This document shows positions 59,801 to 64,000 of a DNA stretch of 64,000 nt, one piece after another (the stretch's first letter is position 1; every line of letters begins with the position of its first letter). The notes under the pieces were generated by a model that made no database searches, was not told where the DNA came from, and worked only from the letters and a program-made list of their open reading frames with translations. The DNA lies in the NCBI RefSeq assembly GCF_018139145.2, contig NC_059483.1, forward strand, positions 124,001-188,000. The letters run 5' to 3'. The position numbers and the translations under genes were made by a program. This DNA comes from Gymnogyps californianus. Lineage: Eukaryota; Chordata; Aves; Accipitriformes; Cathartidae.

Positions 59801-62355
59801 CCTTAGCTGAGGGGCCCAGCCACAGCCCTAGCTGGACCTCGGCAGCCCTCTTCACAAACTGCCCTTCATTATTTGACTTCTTGCTATTCATGCTATTATA
59901 AACTGTCAACCACTATGAACCTTAGTCGACGTATTTACACCTAAAAGACTTCAAGGTCCTTAGGCATTCTCTGGTGCACTTGGTAACTGCCAGATATTTT
60001 GTAGATAGATGGTGCTATGATCTATTTCTGGTGGGGAAGAGAATCTTGTAGTTTTGCAAGTATAAATGGGACATATTTGTCCTACTAGTACCAACAGGGA
60101 AAGACAGGAGGCAGTCTGAAGAGGTGAGAATAATGCCTTGTGTATTGGCCTGTAAGCTCCTCCTTACAGCCAAGGAGGCTGGATATCACCTAGATCATTT
60201 TTATGTATTTTGTCTCTTCCCAGTCCCTTTTCTTATTTTAATTTCTTCTCCTTTGTGAACAGATGCAATACAAATAAACTTGAAGGAAGTGTGATATAAA
60301 GTTTGGTTATAACTGACAGATTTCATAAGCAGAAGCATAAAAATTCGTCTTGCTGAACAAAGGACACAGAATGCAAGAATTGTTGTAATAGTGATATTTG
60401 GTACTTTAAGCCTTCAGAACATTTTGCAAACATCAATTCTTTAAACTTTCGTCACCACTGTGATGGTTGCATGAAGCAACATTATCCCCTTTAAACAGAT
60501 GAGGAGATTGAGGCACAAAAGAGTTCATGATTTGGCCAGCAATTCAGACCACTAGCATCAAATTCTGTATCCAATACATTTACCTTACCTCTGCTAACCT
60601 TTTGGTTCAACACTAGGGAAAAAGCAACAGATGGCTAATTACACTTTGCATTCCCAGTTTGCAATTTAGCTTCTAAAAGCAGAAGCAAAGGCAACATACA
60701 CGTATAGAAAACATTACCTAAATACAGTGACCAAAACTGCAGCTATCAGTAAGAGCTAAACTGCAATTCTCTTAAGGCTTATTGTTTTCTTTAACTTGTA
60801 CAAAGCAGTGTCTGGCAAGCAAAATTCATGGATGTTTCTTGGGAGTAAATTAATAATTAATTGCATTACCAGCTCAAAAATTTCAAAGCAGCATTTTGGA
60901 AAGCAAGTGTGCTGTTTGAGACAGTGCAGATTTCTAAAAAAGCTGCCAGTGCTATGAAAGGAAATGACAAGGTACCAAAAAGACTACTACTTGCACTCAG
61001 CAAATAAAAATGGTTGAAAGGAACATAACTGGGAGTGGGTCTCAGGCTTTCAGAACTGCTGCTGTACTGTCCCATACTCTCAGTAGCCTCTAGTTTGCCT
61101 CCTGGACCATTATGTCAAAGATAGCCATTAAAGTAATGGCTAATTTGACCTTCATGGCCATGTGGATAATCATGAAGAACTGGACTTTCAGAGGTGGTGT
61201 TCGAGTTCAAGACTAAGACTAGATAAACATATGCAGTACACAGGCACTGCTCCTGTTTAGGTAAGAGCCACCAGTCCAGCAGAAGATTCACACTACTGCT
61301 TTTGCAGCCCTGTCAGAGGGGGGTTGTATCATTATTTGGTTTTCAGAAAGAGCCCTCAAACTGTTACAAGCCTTCTCTCTAAATTTTGGTTCACTTCTTG
61401 TTTGCTTTCAGGACAAAGTTGCCACAGAAAGTTTGCCTTTGTTGGGTTTCACCATTGCCCCAGAAAAGGAGGAAGGAAGTACGGATACAGTTTTCCATCT
61501 CTACCACAAGCAGACTCTCTTTTATAGCTTCCGAGCAGAGGATAACAATTCAGCACAGAGGTACGGGGGTAGACTTCCACACTAGCCAGTGCTCAGGTCC
61601 GAAAGCTTATGTAGGTCTCTTCCCTCTCCTTCACTTCAGAATGCCTTCATAACAGAGGAAACAAACAGCTTTCAGTGTTGATTAAACCCAATTGCATGTG
61701 ACCGGCCTGGGTGACATTAAAAATCTACCTGGTGCTTTTCAGTTCCTTCAGGAAGGAGAATTTCCTCCCTTGTATAGGTAGAGAGGAGGCTGAGTCTCAA
61801 GAGTCATGCCTAGAAGTCTGTCAAATATGATTACTGTACAGAAACTTCTCTGATTTATGTGTTCTATTTATCCATCTCTTAGTTTCCTCGTCAACAAATA
61901 ATTGTTTAGATTTCCCATTTTAATGCTACTGCTTCCACATAATAAAATAGTCACAAAATTAGTAATAAAAATGCCAGCACCTCAAGACACACAGGGGAGG
62001 AAATTAGTGTTTATGGGAGGTTTTGTTGCTTTAAAACATACTTCAGTGGTTTCATCTTTCCTATTCTAAGACAGCACTTGTACAATCTTTAAGATTTTAC
62101 AATAAATTACTGGTAAAGATTGTACTAGAACGCAAGAGTCCTAGTACCCAGTTCCCTGCTTTAATCACAAAACTATAGTTCCTCATTAGAGGTGGGATGG
62201 GAAATACAGTCCTCTTCAGGCTTTATGTTCTTAAAATACTTATTTTTTTTTAAATACATATGTTCTTAAAATGCATATAATTTTATATGTACCACTTTTT
62301 CTTTCCTGCCCTTTTTAGGTGGATTGAAGCCATGGAGGAAGCATCCATATTATAG
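5797..62355 (+). CDS. FGD5: FGD5, 3' part: 18 spliced coding exons (DH-PH-FYVE-PH)
   Basis: FGD-family proteins are guanine nucleotide exchange factors for the small GTPase Cdc42; FGD5 is known from endothelium, where it acts in VEGF and angiogenic signalling at membranes and endosomes. The exons are 5797-5855, 5966-5996, 19409-19560, 21536-21692, 25468-25555, 28567-28617, 30206-30264, 37133-37204, 38718-38786, 46398-46481, 48105-48184, 52328-52427, 54568-54705, 55793-55895, 57638-57768, 59518-59646, 61412-61560 and 62319-62355. All introns are GT-AG and the phases join without a break into 562 residues. Counting from the first visible residue: DH about 7-199, PH1 about 224-323, FYVE about 344-415, PH2 about 465-560. 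I chose FGD5 over FGD1-4 and FGD6 because segments such as [26 protein letters not shown] and [14 protein letters not shown] match the FGD5 I remember. The N-terminal exon(s) lie upstream of the window, so the start codon is not here. Confidence 0.95.
5856..5965 (+). other. Very short intron (110 bp)
   Basis: It runs from gtgagt to a pyrimidine-rich ctctttccccag. It is by far the smallest intron of the gene, which otherwise has introns of about 0.8 to 13 kb. It is in frame with the upstream exon for 28 codons before a stop. Confidence 0.85.
5966..5996 (+). CDS. FGD5: FGD5 exon: 31 nt small exon of DH helix 1
   Basis: A 31 nt exon between a ccccag acceptor and a gtaagt donor. It completes a valine codon and encodes [10 protein letters not shown], the continuation of the first DH helix. 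It enters at phase 2 and leaves at phase 0. It is too short to stand out as an open frame, but the join on both sides agrees with the family sequence. Confidence 0.88.
10861..11060. promoter_or_regulatory. Possible conserved non-coding element in intron
   Basis: This block contains two inverted CCAAT-type boxes (gattggctg and ggaccaatca), two TAATTA-like cores (ctaattatt and cctaattaaatg) and no repeat signature. The composition is similar to that of vertebrate intronic enhancers. This is inference from motif content only; such motifs also occur by chance. Confidence 0.2.
13607..13629. repeat. (AT)n microsatellite, about 11 units
   Basis: A perfect AT dinucleotide run in the large intron, flanked by unique sequence. 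Confidence 0.93.
15060..15310. promoter_or_regulatory. Possible conserved non-coding element, homeodomain/TCF-like motifs
   Basis: A dense cluster of TAAT cores (ataattatt, attaatcatta, aattaaataattt, caattaatgactaattaaat), with a TCF/LEF-like atcaaagg at about 15227. There is no coding or repeat signature. The density is above what I see in neighbouring intron sequence, but some of it follows from AT-richness. A regulatory role is inference. Confidence 0.22.
16731..16742. repeat. Poly-T run (12)
   Basis: Simple homopolymer in the large intron with no adjoining retroelement that I could recognise. Confidence 0.9.
17210..17288 (+). mobile_element. Old CR1-type LINE 3' end (relic)
   Basis: The stretch running from ctagatcat through atgtggtccctcctggcttcaaagtc to gtgaatct resembles the 3' end of older amniote CR1 elements, which typically reads ...tagatgatcataatggtcccttctggccttaaagtctatgaatct. 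It is degraded and the 5' limit is unclear. It lacks the younger avian ATTCTATG tail, so it is probably older than the other CR1 copies in the window. Confidence 0.55.
19409..19560 (+). CDS. FGD5: FGD5 exon: DH domain helix 2 region (residues 31-81)
   Basis: 152 nt from a gttcacag acceptor to a gtaggt donor, phase 0 in and phase 2 out. It encodes [20 protein letters not shown], then [20 protein letters not shown] and LEERVLKW. The [18 protein letters not shown] part is the conserved DH helix found in FGD proteins. The preceding acidic stretch ([10 protein letters not shown]) is a loop that varies between FGD members. The final tryptophan codon is split across the intron. Confidence 0.95.
19561..21535 (+). 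other. Intron in DH domain (2.0 kb)
   Basis: No gene or clear interspersed repeat recognised. The 3' end has a TTTA-repeated pyrimidine tract (tatttatttatttattt) just upstream of the cttag acceptor. Confidence 0.8.
21536..21692 (+). CDS. FGD5: FGD5 exon: middle of DH domain (residues 81-133)
   Basis: 157 nt from a tggccttag acceptor to a gtaagg donor; phase 2 in, phase 0 out. It encodes [20 protein letters not shown], then [20 protein letters not shown] and [18 protein letters not shown], the YI.QFDRN.ALLDE segment and the closing QEFE are typical of the helices before the third conserved region of FGD DH domains. Confidence 0.95.
23693..24890 (-). mobile_element. CR1 LINE fragment, 5'-truncated, minus strand
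   Basis: About 1.2 kb. Read on the minus strand it goes from a reverse-transcriptase region to the CR1 3' end. The plus-strand left edge (atagaatagaatcatttaggttggaaaagacc) is the reverse complement of the avian CR1 tail that usually reads ggtcttttccaaccta...ttctat. The block starting with ccagggatggtgactcaacc and the one with ttcccctggcgcaacttgaggcc are further CR1 hallmarks. The 5' end is truncated inside the RT region, as is normal for CR1. The right boundary is approximate. Confidence 0.92.
24165..24904 (-). pseudogene. Broken CR1 reverse-transcriptase ORF remnant
   Basis: Two overlapping minus-strand frames carry pieces of one CR1 ORF2 reverse transcriptase. The first (24904 downwards) has [13 protein letters not shown] and [20 protein letters not shown]. 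The second (24611-24165) has [13 protein letters not shown] and the FADD catalytic motif (24501-24512), then a KFADDTKLG context. The frame changes near 24590-24610, so the copy is not functional. A third minus-strand frame at 23778-24026 holds the ORF C-terminus ([16 protein letters not shown]). Confidence 0.85.
25468..25555 (+). CDS. FGD5: FGD5 exon: DH conserved region 3 (residues 134-163)
   Basis: 88 nt from an aggacag acceptor to a gtcagt donor; phase 0 in, phase 1 out. It encodes [20 protein letters not shown] followed by VFQYRVLLT. This is the position of the most conserved DH motif, usually LLKPVQRIPRY.LLL in Dbl-family exchange factors. Here it reads [15 protein letters not shown], with both prolines and one arginine replaced. 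The exon is short and sits between a minus-strand CR1 and a plus-strand CR1 in the two flanking introns. Confidence 0.93.
25556..28566 (+). other. Intron in DH domain (3.0 kb)
   Basis: It contains a plus-strand CR1 3' end at 28326-28478, about 90 bp upstream of the next exon. No other gene or repeat recognised; the open frames present look random. Confidence 0.8.
28326..28478 (+). mobile_element. CR1 LINE 3' end, plus strand
   Basis: A short, 5'-truncated CR1. It has ccctggaagagttcaaggtc, then ggttggactagatgatc and gtcccttccaaccc, and ends in the octamer-type tail ccattctatgattctatgat. This is the classic avian CR1 terminus, so it supports a bird source. Confidence 0.95.
28567..28617 (+). 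CDS. FGD5: FGD5 exon: 51 nt DH exon (residues 163-180)
   Basis: 51 nt after a ttctacag acceptor and before gtaaaa; phase 1 in and phase 1 out. It encodes [17 protein letters not shown], with the first residue and the last codon split. It corresponds to the DYL.NL.PDS.EY segment just after conserved region 3. Since its length is divisible by 3, skipping it would keep the frame. Confidence 0.92.
28618..30205 (+). other. Intron in DH domain (1.6 kb)
   Basis: Unique sequence, no recognised repeat or gene. A T-rich run (cttttttttaaag) lies near 30110-30122. Confidence 0.8.
30206..30264 (+). CDS. FGD5: FGD5 exon: last DH helix (residues 180-199)
   Basis: 59 nt from a cctcag acceptor to a gtgagt donor; phase 1 in, phase 0 out. 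It encodes [20 protein letters not shown]. The DRANDSM string belongs to the long C-terminal helix of FGD DH domains that leads into the PH domain. Confidence 0.93.
30265..37132 (+). other. Intron between DH exons (6.9 kb)
   Basis: No recognised exon, tRNA or CR1. Long AT-rich unique stretches, especially 33480-34700, could hold regulatory DNA but show no distinctive motif grammar that I can defend. Confidence 0.75.
37133..37204 (+). CDS. FGD5: FGD5 exon: DH-PH junction (residues 200-223)
   Basis: 72 nt (24 codons) between a ctctcccccag acceptor and a gtgagt donor, phase 0 on both sides. It encodes [20 protein letters not shown] followed by QPGR. ENLQKL.HI..S..G and LQPGR mark the link from the DH C-terminal helix to the first PH strand in FGD proteins. 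Confidence 0.95.
37205..38717 (+). other. Intron before PH1 (1.5 kb)
   Basis: Unique sequence with no recognised gene or repeat. Confidence 0.8.
38718..38786 (+). CDS. FGD5: FGD5 exon: PH1 strands 1-2 (residues 224-246)
   Basis: 69 nt from a ctccttcag acceptor to a gtaaga donor; phase 0 on both sides. It encodes [20 protein letters not shown] followed by LFL. EG.L.K followed by R.LFL is the start of a PH domain. The basic loop K..R..R is where phosphoinositide would be contacted in PH domains. Confidence 0.95.
38787..46397 (+). other. Intron within PH1 (7.6 kb)
   Basis: No exon recognised. It contains an A/C-rich tract at 41605-41637 and a GT-rich stretch around 42150-42310. The AT-rich, repeat-free blocks at about 39810-39970 and 43590-43760 look like possible conserved non-coding DNA, with low confidence. 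Confidence 0.75.
41605..41637. repeat. A/C-rich simple tract (poly-A then CCCAAAA-like)
   Basis: A run of ten A residues followed by caacccaaaaccacaaaacccc. It is a low-complexity tract whose reverse complement resembles the G/T tract in the 3' UTR at 63546. Confidence 0.7.
46398..46481 (+). CDS. FGD5: FGD5 exon: PH1 middle strands (residues 247-274)
   Basis: 84 nt (28 codons) from a catatag acceptor to a gtaatg donor, phase 0 on both sides. It encodes [20 protein letters not shown] followed by [14 protein letters not shown] is the hallmark third and fourth strand of FGD PH1 domains. The Met at its start is internal, not a start codon. Confidence 0.96.
46482..48104 (+). other. Intron within PH1 (1.6 kb)
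   Basis: Unique sequence, no recognised gene or repeat. Confidence 0.8.
48105..48184 (+). CDS. FGD5: FGD5 exon: PH1 strands 5-7 (residues 275-301)
   Basis: 80 nt from a gtttctag acceptor to a gtactg donor; phase 0 in, phase 2 out. It encodes [20 protein letters not shown] followed by CLTLSA and a split serine. LKIE followed by L.LSAS is the usual PH1 pattern in this family. Confidence 0.93.
48185..52327 (+). other. Intron within PH1 (4.1 kb)
   Basis: Unique sequence with a poly-T run at 51270-51281. No recognised exon or interspersed repeat. Confidence 0.78.
52328..52427 (+). CDS. FGD5: FGD5 exon: PH1 C-terminal helix and linker (residues 301-334)
   Basis: 100 nt from a ttccacag acceptor to a gtaaaa donor; phase 2 in, phase 0 out. 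It encodes [20 protein letters not shown] followed by [18 protein letters not shown] is the conserved start of the PH C-terminal helix with its invariant tryptophan. The remainder links PH1 to the FYVE finger. The donor is weak downstream of +4 and is followed 33 nt later by a G-run-rich tract. Confidence 0.94.
52461..52503 (+). promoter_or_regulatory. G-run-rich purine tract just downstream of a donor site
   Basis: Five runs of three or more G (52461, 52467, 52474, 52488, 52501) in a purine-only stretch starting 33 nt after the donor. G-runs near 5' splice sites are known intronic splicing enhancers and this spacing could also form an RNA G-quadruplex. Function here is inference. Confidence 0.35.
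52962..53485 (+). mobile_element. CR1 LINE 3' end, plus strand (about 0.5 kb)
   Basis: It runs from ctggtgaggccacacctggagtg through ggctgagagagctaggactg, cagtgacaggactagaggcaatg and ccaggtgg-type terminal blocks to gtcccttccaacctcaacc and a gtgattctgtgattt tail. The C-terminal ORF2 piece [20 protein letters not shown] is readable on the plus strand (53219-53401). It is 5'-truncated and has no usable frame. Confidence 0.94.
54568..54705 (+). CDS. FGD5: FGD5 exon: first half of FYVE finger (residues 335-380)
   Basis: 138 nt (46 codons) from a gattttaag acceptor to a gtaaga donor, phase 0 on both sides. It encodes [20 protein letters not shown], then [20 protein letters not shown] and CHACGK. 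The CMNC pair, the RRHHCHAC signature and the basic patch are those of a FYVE domain, which binds PI3P on endosomes. The WxxD motif expected just before the first cysteine pair is replaced by LVPV (W to L and D to V). Confidence 0.96.
54706..55792 (+). other. Intron within FYVE (1.1 kb)
   Basis: No gene recognised. A patch at 55021-55110 (ctggatcagagcagcagcacatctagtcca...) may be an old interspersed repeat. Confidence 0.78.
55021..55110 (+). repeat. Possible ancient interspersed repeat relic
   Basis: The text resembles a repeat known to me from amniote genomes of the form ...actggatcagacc.atggtccatctagtccagtatcctgtctc... The match is partial and I cannot name the family. Confidence 0.25.
55793..55895 (+). 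CDS. FGD5: FGD5 exon: second half of FYVE finger (residues 381-415)
   Basis: 103 nt from a ggaacag acceptor to a gtaaga donor; phase 0 in, phase 1 out. It encodes [20 protein letters not shown] followed by [14 protein letters not shown]. It supplies the third zinc-binding pair CRNC and the fourth pair CDSC, giving the eight cysteines of the finger with the previous exon. The usual RVC is AKVC. The reading frame stays open for about 22 codons past the donor ([10 protein letters not shown]...), which loosely resembles a few extra residues I recall in mammalian FGD5. Confidence 0.96.
55896..57637 (+). other. Intron between FYVE and linker (1.7 kb)
   Basis: It contains a plus-strand CR1 at 56139-56546. 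The remainder is unique, with no recognised exon. A short alternative coding segment near the donor is discussed among the findings. Confidence 0.8.
56139..56546 (+). mobile_element. CR1 LINE 3' end, plus strand (about 0.4 kb)
   Basis: It contains gtcctgtgaggagcggctgag, then ggagaaaaggaggctgaggggtgacctta, the tail-proximal ggttggactagatg-like and aggttccttctaactgaac blocks, and a ttctattctgtgatg end. It carries more substitutions than the copy at 28326. 5'-truncated, not coding. Confidence 0.92.
57638..57768 (+). CDS. FGD5: FGD5 exon: Ser-rich/basic linker between FYVE and PH2 (residues 415-458)
   Basis: 131 nt from a cttgcag acceptor to a gtagga donor; phase 1 in, phase 0 out. It encodes [20 protein letters not shown], then [20 protein letters not shown] and ALTE. 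The serine-rich start and the [14 protein letters not shown] segment are the FGD5/FGD6-type linker; FKKQKK.PSALTE points to FGD5. Confidence 0.95.
57769..59517 (+). other. Intron before PH2 (1.7 kb)
   Basis: Unique sequence, no recognised gene or repeat. Confidence 0.8.
59518..59646 (+). CDS. FGD5: FGD5 exon: PH2 start (residues 459-501)
   Basis: 129 nt (43 codons) from a tgctccag acceptor to a gtactg donor, phase 0 on both sides. It encodes [20 protein letters not shown], then [20 protein letters not shown] and ANE. SGYL..C.RGKR.WK.RWFV is a PH domain start with a strong basic loop suited to phosphoinositide contact. Confidence 0.97.
59647..61411 (+). other. Intron within PH2 (1.8 kb)
   Basis: Unique sequence, no recognised gene or repeat. 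Confidence 0.8.
61412..61560 (+). CDS. FGD5: FGD5 exon: PH2 middle (residues 502-551)
   Basis: 149 nt from a gctttcag acceptor to a gtacgg donor; phase 0 in, phase 2 out. It encodes [20 protein letters not shown], then [20 protein letters not shown] and [22 protein letters not shown] and LFYSF.AED.NSAQ are the PH2 strands specific to FGD5/FGD6, and the first of them favours FGD5. Confidence 0.97.
61561..62318 (+). other. Last intron of FGD5 (0.76 kb)
   Basis: AT-rich unique sequence ending in a long pyrimidine tract and cttttttag. No recognised feature. Confidence 0.85.
62319..62355 (+). CDS. FGD5: FGD5 last coding part of terminal exon (residues 551-562, stop)
   Basis: After the ccctttttag acceptor the reading completes a split arginine and encodes [11 protein letters not shown], then TAG at 62353-62355. 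The tryptophan is the invariant one of the PH C-terminal helix. The protein ends two residues after the helix, as in other FGD5 proteins. Confidence 0.95.
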
Positions 62356-63545
62356 CAGCTATCACTCAATGGACTTTGAATAAATTCTCAGATTTCTATA
62401 CATTTCCAGCAACCCTGTTCTGTCTTACAAAACTGAACAGTGTATTTCAGGCAAACTGGCTATATACACTGGATATGAACTGTTTCCAGATTGCTCTTTT
62501 TGCTTCCTCCTTCTTACATCCACATTTTTGCAAATGGAAACTTTAAAATAGAGAATATTTATGGTGATCTTTATGTCTGTGCAAGTTCAACCTATACTAT
62601 AAGCTTCTCCTCTGATCCCACAGTAAACTAAGTCTAACATCAAGACAAGAAAATACATGGAAATACTGACTACAGTAAGTAACAGGCTCAGTTTTACTTA
62701 CTCTAGAGCCCTATCATATTTCATTGGGTTGGTTTTGATGTCTACCATGAAATGAGAAACAATGTAGTAAACAACAAATGCTCATTTAAAGCACTTTATT
62801 ATTTTTATTGAACTACAGCTTCATTTTTTCATGTTTCTAAGGAGTTCTGTGGCCTGATTTATTACTCATCCATTAACAAGTGCCAGCATGAAATTATGCC
62901 CCATGTAGGCTAAATTGCTTCCACAGAAAATGAACGAACAACACATTCAATTTACCTGGTCTACCAACACTTCACTGGCTATGATCCAGGATAATTACTT
63001 ACTATCAATGTACAATTTTACACAGATCACTGTATAATTTATGTTAAAGGGTTTAATTTCATACCACTGCAGTACTTTGAAATGCACTCCAGTAGCTCTA
63101 CAAATCCAGACGTTGAATTATATCACTTCTCCCTAAATACTGCATCAGACTCAAATCCAAAGGTTATTTTTAATTTATTATAAACCTACAGAGCTATTTA
63201 ACACTAGTCTACCTAGTAGTGTTAAGATTTTTATCATCTATTTAAATAGTCTATCTTTGTTTTCAAAGCTCCTGTTGTTTCTGCTGTTCTTGTTATGAAA
63301 AAAGTCATCAAAAGTTTAATCCATATAACCAGCACACCATTTGAAATATGCTGGTGGGCTGAAATGCACTTGTCTGAACCTGCTCTGCTGGAGTGCTTTG
63401 GAACTGCTGTGGCTAAATGTATCTTACATCAGACTGCTGTTGTGCACTACATCTCCAGGGCTGGATTCTCAGCAGCCAAGTGTCTGTATGACTTCAAAGA
63501 TGCTGTGCTGCTTTACACCAGCTGAGGATATAGATCTCTGGAGTT

Positions 63546-63628
63546 TGGGGGTTTGGTTTTTTGTTGTTTTGGGTTTTTTTGTTTTGGGGTTGTTTGTTTT
63601 ATTTTTTTAGTGTTTTGTTGGGTTTTTT
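63546..63628. repeat. G/T-rich low-complexity tract in 3' UTR
   Basis: An almost pure G and T stretch on the plus strand with G runs at 63547, 63571, 63586 and 63620 separated by T-rich loops. It lies just upstream of the first AATAAA, in a zone where it could affect RNA structure. Confidence 0.75.
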
Positions 63629-63664
63629 ATAAAGAAGGTTGAGAAGTGGTGTTCTAATCATTGC

Positions 63665-63670
63665 AATAAA
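63665..63670 (+). terminator. Polyadenylation signal AATAAA (proximal)
   Basis: Canonical hexamer 1.3 kb after the stop, followed by T/GT-rich sequence (ggtttcgtgtcctatatttgtc). This is the nearer of two good candidates. Confidence 0.65.
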
Positions 63671-63791
63671 ATGGTTTCGTGTCCTATATTTGTCATAATA
63701 TTTGACTGAGGAATAGAATGGCATTTATGATTAAAATATATCTTTGTATAAAAATACCATGTTCAAGAATTTACTTACATTAAAATATATT

Positions 63792-63802
63792 GGGGGGGGG
63801 GG
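63792..63802. repeat. Poly-G run (11)
   Basis: Eleven consecutive G residues between the two polyadenylation signals. Homopolymer of uncertain length because such runs are error-prone in sequencing. Confidence 0.9.
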
Positions 63803-63922
63803 ATTTTTATTACTTTCACTTTTCCCTTTCTCCAAGAAGCTTAATGGATATCTGAATTTTTGATGCTAACAAACTGTTTAGAATTGTCCATATTTTTTAA
63901 GGTCTATAATATGTATCCAAAT

Positions 63923-63928
63923 AATAAA
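63923..63928 (+). terminator. Polyadenylation signal AATAAA (distal)
   Basis: Second canonical hexamer (in ataataaagg), 1.57 kb after the stop, about 70 bp before the window end. Confidence 0.55.
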
Positions 63929-64000
63929 GGTAGTTCAATTTATCACCTGGAAAAACAAGCTTAAAAAACCACACACCTACCACTACATAAAAATATAGTT

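Larger units (their letters stand above)
62356..63945 (+). other. FGD5: FGD5 3' untranslated region
   Basis: The sequence after the stop is AT-rich and lacks coding signal. It contains ATTTA-like elements and a G/T-rich tract (63546-63628), and two polyadenylation signals at 63665 and 63923. Either 1.3 or 1.6 kb of UTR is implied depending on which is used. The real 3' end is an estimate. Confidence 0.7.

Noticed and set aside
1..64000. Search for CRISPR arrays, operons, tRNA or rRNA genes and endogenous viral genes
   Set aside because: None seen on either strand; the window is a vertebrate intron-rich gene.

Overview
The window is from a vertebrate nuclear genome, most likely a bird. Coding sequence comes in short GT-AG exons separated by introns of 0.1 to 13 kb. 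The interspersed repeats are CR1 LINE fragments, some ending in the ATTCTATGATTCTATGAT-type tail common in birds. Nothing prokaryotic or viral is visible (no operons, no RNA operon, no CRISPR).

The window holds the 3' part of one plus-strand gene, recognised as FGD5 (FYVE, RhoGEF and PH domain-containing protein 5). Eighteen coding exons lie between 5797 and 62355. Their summed length is 1689 nt (562 codons plus a TAG stop), and all the splice phases match. They encode, in order, the DH/RhoGEF domain (5797-37204), the first PH domain (38718-52427), the FYVE zinc finger (54568-55895), a basic linker (57638-57768) and the C-terminal PH domain (59518-62355). The large 5' part of FGD5 that precedes the DH domain in known family members is not here. 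Positions 1-5796 appear to be intron upstream of the first visible exon.

A 3' UTR of about 1.3-1.6 kb follows the stop, with two AATAAA signals (63665 and 63923). No second protein gene was recognised on either strand.

The introns hold a 1.2 kb minus-strand CR1 with a broken reverse-transcriptase ORF (23693-24890), three plus-strand CR1 3' ends (28326-28478, 52962-53485, 56139-56546), an older CR1 relic (about 17210-17288), microsatellites, and some AT-rich stretches that could be conserved regulatory DNA. The main protein-level oddities are a FYVE finger that keeps all eight zinc-binding cysteines but lacks the WxxD motif, and a DH domain whose usually conserved KPVQRIPRY-type motif is altered. 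I found no undescribed system; the window is an ordinary accessory-free vertebrate gene region.
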